A DNA stretch of 36,908 nucleotides, from contig CAIUEN010000451.1 of NCBI GenBank assembly GCA_903898185.1, forward strand, positions 1 to 36,908. Direction: 5' to 3'. Shown here piece by piece: positions 1 through 8,152 of this stretch. Position 1 is the stretch's first letter. Each line of letters begins with the position of its first letter. The notes under the pieces were generated by a model that saw only the letters and a program-made list of their open reading frames with translations, made no database searches and had not been told where the DNA came from. This DNA comes from an uncultured Verrucomicrobiales bacterium. Lineage in GTDB: Bacteria; Verrucomicrobiota; Verrucomicrobiia; Limisphaerales; Palsa-1400. The position numbers and the translations under genes are program-made.

Positions 1-87
1 GCCGCAATCTCCGCCACGGATTACGCAGAAAGGAAACCTGCTGGACAATTGACTCTTGGTGCAGACCTTTTCAAAAAATCCCTATGT
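1..87. other. Non-coding junction after truncated helicase
   Basis: None of the three minus-strand frames below the helicase stop restores helicase motif Ia or any recognisable helicase sequence. The text resembles intergenic filler (for example 'ctgcgtaatccgtggcgg'), so the coding sequence seems to have been joined to unrelated DNA rather than simply frameshifted. No gene is seen here. Confidence 0.4.
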
Positions 88-1146
88 TTACGGGGATGCC
101 TGCAATCCTAGACCCTCCAGTAGCGAAAGTCGGGCTAGCAATGTCTTGCCGCTGGAAGTCGGCATTTGCACCACAACTGCGCGGAGCGCAAGGCTCATTA
201 CCGAATGCACTGTATCCTGCTGAGGCGGCAGCAGTTCAAAAAGAGGCCGCCAATCGGCCTCGTCGCGGGTCAATGCCTGTTTAAATTCGGTGATACGATG
301 GTTGTAGGCGGCCAGTTGGTGCCAGAGCGTCGTTTCGATGAGCCGCCTGAGCGCAGCGCGCAACCAACGCAACAACACCGCCCATTCGACAATGCCGCCG
401 ACATCGGCGGCTTCAATGGCATGTCTCATGTGCAACGACACATCGCCTAGTGCGTCGGCAGGCTTGCCATGTCCAGTGAACTCCGCCGCAGATTCAACGG
501 CCTTAGCGAAATGGTAAAATGTGATGAGCTCTAATGCGGCAGCTTGCCGGATACCATTGTGGGCTTCAAGGTAAGCGGCCTCGTTATTGGCTTGATCGCG
601 ACGTAAGTCTGCCACGAAATTTGCAACCGCGCGAAGATCAGACCATCCTTGTTTGCGCACCAACCGCAGAAAGGCATCACTGGTGGAGAAGAAAAGGCGC
701 CCAGCCCAGTCGTTTGGCTCACTGGCTTGGCCATCCAACGGCCATGTCGCATTTTTGATCCACCTCCGCCAGTCATCCACACGGCTTGCCAAGATGGCGA
801 CGCAGGCAGCAGTCAATGCACGTTTGACTGATTCTATTCCTCCACTGGTGTCGCCTAATGCACGATGAAATTCGAAGGCATTAGAACATAGCTCTCGAAG
901 AGTCTTGCCTTCGGTTTCTTCTAAACGAGCAACATCATTCTCACCGCAAAGTGTAAGCGCGGCCAGTTCGCACGCTTCTAAATATTGTGGCCACATGGCA
1001 CGCTCGGCGGCATCTATTGAGGCAGACGCTTCCGGCACAACCTTGCCCAGAACCTCTGCCCCAAAACAGTTTCGCGCTTGCCTAGCTGCAAGGGCGATAC
1101 ACTCCATACCCCCGACTCCAGCAACGATCTCCTTTGCTGTAATCAT
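88..1146 (-). pseudogene. DEAD/DEAH-type helicase, truncated after Walker A
   Basis: The product of about 352 residues carries a long N-terminal region of unknown fold, then a Q-motif-like 'LFELLPPQQDT' and a helicase motif I, 'QMPTSSGKTLLA'. It stops about 18 residues later. Motifs Ia to VI are all missing, so helicase activity is not expected. I start it at the ATG at 1146, not the ORF start at 1182, because that ATG overlaps the upstream stop as ATGA, the same coupling seen between the two genes before it. It is the last gene of the DUF4007/ATPase/nuclease operon. SspFGH-type effector cassettes paired with Ssp phosphorothioation genes are, as I recall, linked to helicase-like proteins, so this may be the remains of one. 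The N-terminal region could still fold alone. Confidence 0.7.
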
Positions 1147-1958
1147 ATCCGCCCTCCTTTCGCCAAGACAAGCGATGGCCATTCAGTTTTTTCAAACGGG
1201 AGGTAGAACCCCAAAAGCCATAGCTCCTGCTTCGCAACGCTTCCATCCAAAGCCACATGCGCACCAGCCAAATCAGATTCACTTTCAGCACGCTTGCCGC
1301 TGACGAGGCAGCCAACGATCAAACAATCGCCGCTATCACCGTATTGTTTAAACGCCGAGGCGAATCGGGAATCGCCTTTTGTTTCCCGCATTTCTCGGAA
1401 ACCAAGCCAAGCGATAAGGGTCTGGCGGCGCGAAGGTTCTGTGAGAAGACGGCGCAATTGGCCGGTCAATGTCTCCTGACCTGCGTTTCCATCCACGCCA
1501 GAAATGACCGCCGGTGGTGATTTCTTCTGCCCCGAGGATTTCACTTCCCCAAAGGCAAAACGGATAGGCTTGTGAGCAGGCAGGTGATAGCCCGGCAAAT
1601 CAGGCCCGGTTGCGTGTCCTTGCTTCTCGCGTTGATCGCGCGAAGTCGGCCATGGAAAAAGGCAGTCGAAGTGATCTTCTAGCACCGTTTCCACAAACGC
1701 CTCACCCACTTCCCAATCGCGTGGCGGAACGCTCTGGGCAGCCTCGGCACGCAAATGTGTGAGAGAAAAGCCTGTGTCCGGCATTCGATCAATATAGCTC
1801 CGAAGAAACTCCGCGCCATCTCCCTCCTTTAGTCTTCCAGCAACGCGTCCCTCGAAATATAAGCGGCAAGTTTCCGCATCACGCCAAGCATAACCATGAC
1901 TCCTAATGCGGTTGGAACCAGTCCGAACATACACTTGTGCGAACGGGGCGTTCATCAA
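1143..1958 (-). CDS. Putative PD-(D/E)XK-type nuclease of the defence operon
   Basis: This 271-residue protein is not confidently assigned to a named family. Around residues 118-145 it has 'TGPDLPGYHL' followed, after a short stretch, by 'RFAFGEVKSSG'. A D then a beta-strand-like hydrophobic run ending in E-V-K is the usual layout of a PD-(D/E)XK nuclease core, so I infer a DNA-cleaving effector. No signal peptide or membrane segment is visible. Its ATG overlaps the stop of the ATPase gene (ATGA), and its own stop overlaps the helicase ATG in the same way, so the three are translationally coupled. In an Ssp-like system this would sit where SspF/G/H effectors are found. The operon position is well supported; the nuclease call rests on motif reading alone. 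Confidence 0.6.
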   Translation of the reverse strand: MMNAPFAQVYVRTGSNRIRSHGYAWRDAETCRLYFEGRVAGRLKEGDGAEFLRSYIDRMPDTGFSLTHLRAEAAQSVPPRDWEVGEAFVETVLEDHFDCLFPWPTSRDQREKQGHATGPDLPGYHLPAHKPIRFAFGEVKSSGQKKSPPAVISGVDGNAGQETLTGQLRRLLTEPSRRQTLIAWLGFREMRETKGDSRFASAFKQYGDSGDCLIVGCLVSGKRAESESDLAGAHVALDGSVAKQELWLLGFYLPFEKTEWPSLVLAKGGRI

Positions 1959-3859
1959 TTTAGATATGAATCAAGTTTTCGCAAAAGATGGGCATATTTG
2001 TCGGCGTTGAGTTCAAGAATATTGGTCGAGATCCAATCCCAACGCTGGACCTCCTGGACCATTCCGGACAAGTTGCTTAGGGGCTGCGGAATCGCAACGA
2101 GCCAATTAAGACGTGCTGCAAGCTCTGGATGACGAGCGAGTTTTAGCGCGTCATCGCGCTCATCCTCTGTTTCGCAGAGAGGGATGACGATGGTTCCGTC
2201 CGATGTGGTTGTTGTGTTCGCAATAACGGATTCCATCTCTTGGATGGAACAATAGCGCACGTCGTAATGGCGGAGGTTGCCGGTTTTTATGTAATGACGG
2301 CGAGCCACGATTGGTCGCGTTTCGAGGTAGTCCTTGATCAGGCTTGCCATTCGTTGTGTTGTGACCGTGGCACGGCGAGCCTCCTCATACGCCTTCTCAA
2401 GATCAACCGAAGTGTGTGGCCACAGGCACAGCCCTCGCGCCCGGCCTCGGTCATATAGAACACGTTTGCCAGAACGCAGTTTTTCCAGCGTGGCACGAAT
2501 CGTCTTTTGGTCATCACCGTCCGATCCCGCCAATGCGCAAACAATGGCATCCTCTGTGGAAACCAAGTCGTTGTCGTCGAGCAGATTTAGAATACCAACG
2601 GTCTTCAGAACCTTGACCTTTTCCGGGTTTTCCGTAGCGAAGCTTTCGACCAGCGAGTCGATCAGGTTCCAATGGCTCCGATAACTCTGCCCAGCCAGGC
2701 GGTGGCCGAGATTGGTGCGAACGTAATCGTAGAAATGGTGAAGCCGGTATGGTTCGGCTTCGGTGAGAGGTTTGGACGCAAAAGCCATCAGACCAAACGG
2801 CTCATTTGAAAGCAGAAAACTAAAGAGAGAACGCTCATTCTGCCCAAAGCGACGGAGAATACGAATGAGGACCGGAAGGACCGTCGGGTGCAACGGATAA
2901 AGCGACGGGGCCAAATCCAGCAGATTCGCAACGGGTGCAGACCCGAACCAACCGAGAGAAACAGTCTGCTTCATCGCCTGTTTCAAGGCGGCCTCTTGGG
3001 ATCTGGGCAACAGGTCTCGATTTACATTCAGCGCCGAACCGATGAGCGTGGCAATCTGTTCAACGGGCTGATTAAAAATGATTTCATCAAAGCGTCCCGC
3101 CACCTTCTCCCATTCGCGCTGGGCCGACTGGTTCAAAAAGTCGGCGTAGGCGTTGAACCCCTGATGAAGCAAGCAAACCACGAACAATGGCTCTTTCCCG
3201 CTGCGGGAAGCCGTCTCAGCTAGGCGTTGAAGCAGAAAAATATCCTGGCGCTGGGGGTGGAGCGAGGCAAACTCCAAGAACTTTCCAAGCTCGTCCATGA
3301 TCAACATCAGCCCTTTGCCTTTTCCATCAGCGATAAGGCGTGAGTTGACTTCGACTATGGTTTCCAGGACCTGGTCATCGGTGGGTTCTTGGTCACCGTC
3401 CAACAGGCGTTGCACTCCAACGGCGATTGGAGCTTTTTGACCACGTTCATATTTTGCAATCAGGGCTCGACGGAGCGATTTAAGGATGGAAGTGCCCAAC
3501 GGTTCACGGGAACAGGTCACCAACACGGGGAGGAAATTCGGATTCTTGGCACCGAATTTGTGAAATTCGAGTGATGACCACAGGCGTGAAGGGAATGCTT
3601 GGTTGTTGCCAGCAAACCAGTGCGCGAGGAGAAGCGCAAAGCTGGATTTGCCCGATCCATAATCTCCCGTCATTCGCCAAGCGCGCTGGCCCGAGCCGGG
3701 GTGAAGTCCTCCCGCAAGTCGTTCCAGGCAGGTCCGGGTGAAATCGGTTAAGACATAGCCCGTGAATGCGGTGGGGTCTTCGAAATCGCGGTCGAGCTGG
3801 GTCGAACGAAAATATCTGGTTTTAACATCGAACAAGTCGGAGATGCGCTTCTCACCCAT
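1955..3859 (-). CDS. Large P-loop ATPase, SspC-like
   Basis: This 634-residue cytoplasmic ATPase has a clear Walker A near residues 66-75 ('GDYGSGKSSFALLLA') and a Walker B with adjacent acid around residue 165 ('GLMLIMDELGKFLEF'). The remainder reads as an AAA-like module followed by an alpha-helical C-terminal half without recognised catalytic motifs. Large ATPases of this kind sit directly beside DUF4007 genes in phosphorothioation-type defence loci, where the partner is SspC, needed with SspB and SspD for single-strand DNA sulfur modification. Here it overlaps the DUF4007 gene by 8 nt upstream and the nuclease gene by 4 nt downstream. The reading frame is intact and of full-looking length. 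It could alternatively be a motor from a related defence system such as a BREX-like ATPase. Confidence 0.7.
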   Translation of the reverse strand: MGEKRISDLFDVKTRYFRSTQLDRDFEDPTAFTGYVLTDFTRTCLERLAGGLHPGSGQRAWRMTGDYGSGKSSFALLLAHWFAGNNQAFPSRLWSSLEFHKFGAKNPNFLPVLVTCSREPLGTSILKSLRRALIAKYERGQKAPIAVGVQRLLDGDQEPTDDQVLETIVEVNSRLIADGKGKGLMLIMDELGKFLEFASLHPQRQDIFLLQRLAETASRSGKEPLFVVCLLHQGFNAYADFLNQSAQREWEKVAGRFDEIIFNQPVEQIATLIGSALNVNRDLLPRSQEAALKQAMKQTVSLGWFGSAPVANLLDLAPSLYPLHPTVLPVLIRILRRFGQNERSLFSFLLSNEPFGLMAFASKPLTEAEPYRLHHFYDYVRTNLGHRLAGQSYRSHWNLIDSLVESFATENPEKVKVLKTVGILNLLDDNDLVSTEDAIVCALAGSDGDDQKTIRATLEKLRSGKRVLYDRGRARGLCLWPHTSVDLEKAYEEARRATVTTQRMASLIKDYLETRPIVARRHYIKTGNLRHYDVRYCSIQEMESVIANTTTTSDGTIVIPLCETEDERDDALKLARHPELAARLNWLVAIPQPLSNLSGMVQEVQRWDWISTNILELNADKYAHLLRKLDSYLN

Positions 3860-4793
3860 AAACGACCTCCGTGGAATAGACTTTCTTTAGCAAATCAATG
3901 CCGTCCCGCTTGCCCGTGCGCTGCACTTGTTGGATGTTCGCGCCTTCTGCGTACCTCATAAATCCCCGCGTTTGTTTTTCGAGAAGCTCCAGGCGGGACC
4001 GAATGTCCTCATCCGGTAGTTTGAAAATCTGGCCTGGGCTTCCGTGACCATGGGCGATTTGCTGAAATGTGATCGTCCCGTCATTCGCATGGCGTTTCTG
4101 CCAGAAATCGTTCAGGCAATAAAGAAACAGCTCCGGAGTGATTTCAGGTTTTTCTTCTCGGCGAAATATGTAGATTGGCTCGCGCCGCCCTGCAGACTGA
4201 TCTAGTTCGCGGTCTCCAATTTTGAGGATAAGTTCCAATTCCACGAGAGGACAATCGAGATTATCCTCCTGCACCTCGCCCTTGCGTCCGCGAGTTGGGA
4301 CATATGTGTGCAGGAATGTTTCAAAATGCTGTTCCAACGTGACGGGGGAGTGTTTGGTGTCCTGTTTTGCCGCCTCCTGCTGCAACGCCTTCATAACCCT
4401 GGTCTGCGTCATTTCTGGATCTTGCCACCGATTCAGCAGGAAATCCCAAGCGAATAACGGGTTTTCGATATTCGTCGAGAGATTCCAGTGGATCAACCAA
4501 AGCGTTCGGACATCTTCGAGAAAAGGGTCGAGATTGCCGTCGCCAAGGATTTGATGCCCAATTTCAGTGGGCTCGTGGCCGCCGCCTGCCACCGCCGCCT
4601 GGATCATGCCGGACGCGTGTGCCCAAAACTTGATGGAGCGCACCATGTTTTTTCCGACGCCCAATTCCACCATCGCGTGTTGTTCCTCCGCAAATAGTTT
4701 TGGATCATGGCTGAGGCCCTGCACGGCCTTGGGCAACCATGTGTAACGGCAGGGGAAAGATTCATGCCCCGCGATTCGATAATTGTTAGCCAC
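3852..4793 (-). CDS. DUF4007 protein, SspB-like
   Basis: This 313-residue protein matches the DUF4007 pattern: an N-terminal 'IAGHESFPCRYTWLPKA', then 'LGVGKNMVRSIKFWAHASGMI' and 'DPFLEDVRTLWLIHWNLST'. From memory, SspB, the DNA-nicking component of the SspABCD single-strand phosphorothioation system, carries this family's fold; that link is established knowledge recalled, not checked. It is the first intact gene of a four-gene minus-strand operon and overlaps the ATPase start. Upstream lies only a degraded YhcG gene, so the promoter may lie in that remnant. SspD (the PAPS-reductase-like sulfur donor enzyme) and the SspA cysteine desulfurase are not in the window, which leaves a complete modification pathway unproven. 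Confidence 0.75.
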   Translation of the reverse strand: MANNYRIAGHESFPCRYTWLPKAVQGLSHDPKLFAEEQHAMVELGVGKNMVRSIKFWAHASGMIQAAVAGGGHEPTEIGHQILGDGNLDPFLEDVRTLWLIHWNLSTNIENPLFAWDFLLNRWQDPEMTQTRVMKALQQEAAKQDTKHSPVTLEQHFETFLHTYVPTRGRKGEVQEDNLDCPLVELELILKIGDRELDQSAGRREPIYIFRREEKPEITPELFLYCLNDFWQKRHANDGTITFQQIAHGHGSPGQIFKLPDEDIRSRLELLEKQTRGFMRYAEGANIQQVQRTGKRDGIDLLKKVYSTEVVYG

Positions 4794-4863
4794 TTCCAGA
4801 CGGTTTTGACGCGCATAGGGTTGCCGGTTTCTCGGAGATTGTAAAGGGGATCGTTTGGCGATG

Positions 4864-5257
4864 CATCGAAATCGCCAATCTTCAAAACGATTGCAATAAG
4901 CCGTTTTAGCTTCCGGTGGTAGAAAAGAAGGTCGAGGTAATAATCACGTCCGTCGATCTGCACACGACGGAGATGGGACCAACTCAATTTTGCACACACT
5001 GCGTGCAAAATCTTCGGGTCCGGGAAAGTCTCCGCAAAACGGGCCATGTTCGCCAAGTTTCGCTCTGAAAATCCGCGCCCAAACTCGAGTGCCAATTTTC
5101 CACTCAGCGTGTGGAAAATCTTTTCGCCGTAACCGGCCCGTTGCTCTTTGAGGATGTCCATGCGAATACGCGCGCCGATTTGCCAGTAGAGAATTACCAG
5201 AGCGGAATTGATGTTATGCGCAACTGTCCCGCGCGTGGCAAGAATCAGTGTGCGCAT
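4864..5257 (-). pseudogene. YhcG/DUF1016 nuclease remnant with internal deletion
   Basis: The first 95 residues match the DUF1016 N-terminal domain ('ALVILYWQIGARIRMDIL', 'RAGYGEKIFHTLS', 'EFGRGFSERNLANMARFAETFPD', 'LSWSH'). The text then jumps directly to the C-terminal nuclease core, 'IDGRDYYLDLLFYHRKLKRLIAIVLKIGDF'. Intact family members have roughly 100 residues between these blocks, and the nuclease domain normally continues. Here it runs out near 4864 and the frame continues out of register over the DUF4007 gene. The family also usually has residues before the present start, and a TGA lies in frame just upstream of it. I read this as a dead gene with an internal deletion and a lost 3' end. 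Confidence 0.75.
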
Positions 5258-5393
5258 GGCTTGGCAGCTTCAGCACCCCCTTTTAAGGCGGGAAACCTCA
5301 CTCCGCAAGGAATTGAGAAAATCGAGAACCTCTGAGTTAAATTGTATCGACGAATCAAGCGCGGCTTGCTACAGTGTGGTAAATATAAGTCAG

Positions 5394-6971
5394 ATGTTTG
5401 GCGCTCTTAAACGACTTTTTTCAAAAACGGGCAAATCCGTGAGCGAATCGGGGAATGTCCCGGTTCGCCCCTCATCGCCTCGCGCTTCCTCGACGGGTGG
5501 TGTCGGCATGCAGGGGACGCCAGGCAAGGTTGTCGAGCCTGCCCGCTCTTCAACATCAACGCAAACCTCTGTTTTGCAGCGGGCTTCGACGGCAGACTCG
5601 CCGTCACAGTCGGTTCCGGCCCAGCGAACCACACCCGTGACGACGGTAAGGGCCTTCGTGCGCCTGCCATTGGAACCGATCCTGGCCCGTATGCCGACGA
5701 CCCTGACCGCCCTTGTGCGTCGGCCCGAAACGCGCGAAATCGCCATTCCTCTGCCGGTCATTACGGCTCAGCTCAGCACCGGAACGGTGCGCGTTACATT
5801 TGGAGAATTTCGCAAATTTGGTCCCGATGGCACGTTTGCCGACAATCCGGCCCACGACCAAGTTGTCATCGAATTACCGTTGCGCGATGTTCTGGCGCGG
5901 GTAAGCCCTCAGTTGCTTCAACGCCGGATGCAGCGCCGAGTGGTCGTGCCGGAGTCGGTCACCAGCATTTTTGAGCCGGCGGCAATAGTCGGTCAGCAAT
6001 CCGCTGCCGTTTCTTCAAGAGCTCCTGCAGCTCAACCAGTTGCCGGTTTCTCTGGCGTGGCTGCCGATCGCACGCCAGTCGCGCCTGCCCCTGCTCCTCC
6101 GCCGCCTTCTGCGCCACAGGAATCTCCCTCGCTTAGTCTGGTTGTTTCCACTGTCAGCGCTGCCTGGCCCGACCGTGTTCGCGCCGAGATCGACCAATAT
6201 GGACTTCAGCAGGCGGCGTTGGTAATGCCGATAAATCGACTGGAACCGGCGGTCAAATCAGGACGGGTAACCTTCGAGTGGGCGGAGCTGGCTCTCTGGC
6301 TTAAACCGGGGCTGCCGCCCGATGTGACGCCCGACCCGACAGCCTGGGTGGATCTGCCACTTAACATTGTCGCGCCCCTGTTCTTGTCGCGCTTGGGCGG
6401 AACAGTCAAACCCCGAAAAAAAGCGGCGTCGGTCGAGAACATGCCGGATCTCTTCACAGGCAAGGCGGACGTGCCGTCCACAGTGCTGCCCCCTGCTCAC
6501 TCAATGCCGTCAAACATTGCGGATCTGGTTCCCCAGTCGGTGCCGTTCGTTCCCAAGCAGGCTCCTGCCCCCGAGGTTAAAACCGATTCTGTCACCGAAA
6601 TTCTGAGCGGGCTCTTCAAGTCCGACTGGTCGCCATTTGAGTTGGTTAACAAAACTGCCTGCCTTGTCGGAACAGTGGGGGCGCTCCTGGCTACCAAAGA
6701 TGGGCTGCTGGTGGCTGACAAGCTCCCCCCACATCTCAATCCCGAGACGGTGAGCGCGTTTCTGCCTCAGATGTTCACCCGGATGGACCACTACTCCACG
6801 GAATTGCAGTTGGGACCTTTGAGCTCCCTGACACTGATGCTGGGCGCGGTGCCCTGCATGATCTTGGATGCGGGCGCTCTTTACTTGATCGTGCTGGGGC
6901 GGGCTGGAGAGCAACTTCCCACGCTTCATGTTCATCAAATCGCGGCCGCATTGGCCAAACGAACTTCCTAG
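5394..6971 (+). CDS. Roadblock/LC7 protein with repeated N-terminal module
   Basis: The ORF is open from 5208, but the ATG at 5394 (MFGALKRLFSK, 525 residues) is the likely start; earlier codons antisense to the YhcG remnant look non-genic. Residues 1-85 are Ser/Pro-rich and probably disordered. Two copies of a module follow, about 114-178 and 260-335. Each reads roughly 'hxhPhxxLxxxxxxGxVxFxxxxL' and ends in an 'LPLxxVhxxxxxRL'-type strand; a half copy ('VRLPLEPILARMP') lies at 88-101. A Pro-rich linker separates them. Residues about 412-522 look like a roadblock/LC7 domain ('GTVGALLATKDGLLVADKLPP', 'LGPLSSLTLMLGAVPCMILDAG'). Its stop is 8 nt before mglA, so it probably acts as an MglA regulator or scaffold. 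The repeat module is not one I can name. Confidence 0.7.
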   Translation: MFGALKRLFSKTGKSVSESGNVPVRPSSPRASSTGGVGMQGTPGKVVEPARSSTSTQTSVLQRASTADSPSQSVPAQRTTPVTTVRAFVRLPLEPILARMPTTLTALVRRPETREIAIPLPVITAQLSTGTVRVTFGEFRKFGPDGTFADNPAHDQVVIELPLRDVLARVSPQLLQRRMQRRVVVPESVTSIFEPAAIVGQQSAAVSSRAPAAQPVAGFSGVAADRTPVAPAPAPPPPSAPQESPSLSLVVSTVSAAWPDRVRAEIDQYGLQQAALVMPINRLEPAVKSGRVTFEWAELALWLKPGLPPDVTPDPTAWVDLPLNIVAPLFLSRLGGTVKPRKKAASVENMPDLFTGKADVPSTVLPPAHSMPSNIADLVPQSVPFVPKQAPAPEVKTDSVTEILSGLFKSDWSPFELVNKTACLVGTVGALLATKDGLLVADKLPPHLNPETVSAFLPQMFTRMDHYSTELQLGPLSSLTLMLGAVPCMILDAGALYLIVLGRAGEQLPTLHVHQIAAALAKRTS

Positions 6972-6979
6972 ATCACACT

Positions 6980-7591
6980 ATGGCCATCATCAATCAAGCC
7001 ACCAAAGAACTTCAGGTCAAGATCGTCTATTACGGCCCGGGAAAGGGCGGCAAGACCACCAACCTGGAACAAGTCCACGCCCACGTTCAAAACGTGCGCG
7101 AGAAAGGCAAGCTCGTCTCCCTGGCCACCAATGCGGACCGCACTCTTTTCTTTGACTTCCTGCCCATTGAGGCGGTCGCCATCAAGGGGTTTCGCACCAA
7201 GTTCCAGCTCTACACCGTGCCGGGCCAGGTCATATACAACACCACCCGCCAGTTGGTCTTGCGCGGGGTGGACGGCGTCATTTTTGTCGCCGACTCGCAG
7301 TATGAAAAAATGGCCGAGAACGTCGATAGCTTCCGCAACCTGGAGGAGAACCTGGCCGCCCTCAAACTCAACCTGGCTGACATCCCTTACGTGCTTCAGT
7401 ATAATAAACGCGATGTGCCCAGCGCCGCGCCGGTTGAATACATGGAATACCTGCTGAACAATCGCGATGTCGAAGCGCCCTCGTTCGTGTCGGTGGCGGC
7501 AAAGTGCGAAGGCGTGTTCGAGTCTCTGAACATGATCACGCGAATGCTTCTCAACAAGTTCATCAACGAAAACTCCCGCAATTCGGCATGA
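6980..7591 (+). CDS. mglA: MglA-type Ras-like small GTPase
   Basis: This 203-residue protein has the full set of GTPase motifs of the MglA group: P-loop 'YYGPGKGGKTTNL' near residues 17-29, the G3 replacement 'YTVPGQVIYNTTRQLVLRGVDGVIFVADSQ', G4 'NKRDVP' and a G5-like 'SVAAKCEGVF'. In Myxococcus xanthus MglA sets cell polarity and motility direction, with MglB, a roadblock protein, as its GTPase-activating partner. Here the GTPase lies between two roadblock genes, 8 nt after the first and 3 nt before the second, so co-expression is almost certain. What it controls in this organism is not shown by the sequence; polarity of flagella or pili is one possibility, since both systems have genes in this window. 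Confidence 0.92.
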   Translation: MAIINQATKELQVKIVYYGPGKGGKTTNLEQVHAHVQNVREKGKLVSLATNADRTLFFDFLPIEAVAIKGFRTKFQLYTVPGQVIYNTTRQLVLRGVDGVIFVADSQYEKMAENVDSFRNLEENLAALKLNLADIPYVLQYNKRDVPSAAPVEYMEYLLNNRDVEAPSFVSVAAKCEGVFESLNMITRMLLNKFINENSRNSA

Positions 7592-7594
7592 CCT

Positions 7595-8074
7595 ATGGCT
7601 ACGCTCCCACCATTGACTGAAGAAGATGTCCAACTCATTGACAAAACCCTGGACGAACTCCTGAGCAAAACCGAGGCGACAGCCGCCTTCATCATTGACA
7701 AAGGGGGGCCGCTGCTAAGCCAGCGCGGCCAGATCGGCCAGATGGACACCACGGCCGTCGCGGCTCTGGCCGCAGGCTCATTTTCCGCCACCCAGGCCAT
7801 CGCCGAGCGCGTCGGCGAAACCAATTTCAACAGCATTTACCAGCAGGGCGACCAGAGCAGCATTTTTGTTGTCAGCATCGACGACAACCTGTTGTTGATT
7901 GTTATTTTCAAAGCCACCCTGAGTGTCGGCGTCATTAAACATTACGCCAAGAGCGGAATCATCGCCATCGCCCAGCAGTTGGAGTGCGCCCGCAAGAGAT
8001 CCCCAAACGTCCACATGGATATGGTCGCGATGGAGAACATTGAGACAAACGTCTTCCGCAAGAAGGCGGATTGA
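7595..8074 (+). CDS. Roadblock/LC7 protein, MglB-like
   Basis: This 159-residue protein has a single roadblock/LC7 domain over roughly residues 8-125: 'LIDKTLDELLSKTEATAAFIIDKGGPLLSQRGQ', then 'TAVAALAAGSFSATQAIAERVGE' and the strand pair 'SIFVVSIDDNLLLIVIFKATLSVGVIKHYAKSG'. It starts 3 nt after mglA stops, at an ATG. MglB-family proteins dimerise and stimulate GTP hydrolysis by MglA, which is the likely role here. The C-terminal tail is short and polar. The gene is followed by a 78-nt gap that contains a dispersed repeat, after which the acetyltransferase/cNMP gene continues the cassette. Confidence 0.85.
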   Translation: MATLPPLTEEDVQLIDKTLDELLSKTEATAAFIIDKGGPLLSQRGQIGQMDTTAVAALAAGSFSATQAIAERVGETNFNSIYQQGDQSSIFVVSIDDNLLLIVIFKATLSVGVIKHYAKSGIIAIAQQLECARKRSPNVHMDMVAMENIETNVFRKKAD

Positions 8075-8077
8075 ATA

Positions 8078-8130
8078 CAATATCGAACAAGGAATTTCCC
8101 TTTTGCGTGTATTCCGTGGTTCCTTTTCCC
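8078..8130. repeat. Dispersed intergenic repeat inside the mgl cassette
   Basis: The 22 bases 'caatatcgaacaaggaatttcc' at 8078-8099 recur exactly at 25333-25354. The following 'gcgtgtattccgtggttcc' recurs with small changes near 25755 ('ccgtgtattgcgtggttcc'). The repeat fills the gap between the second roadblock gene and the acetyltransferase-like gene. Confidence 0.7.
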
Positions 8131-8152
8131 CTCACAATGAGAGGTTTTCCCT

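Noticed and set aside
5208-5393. N-terminal extension of the roadblock protein
   Set aside because: These 62 codons run antisense through the YhcG remnant and a promoter-like gap; the ATG at 5394 starts a normal-looking protein.
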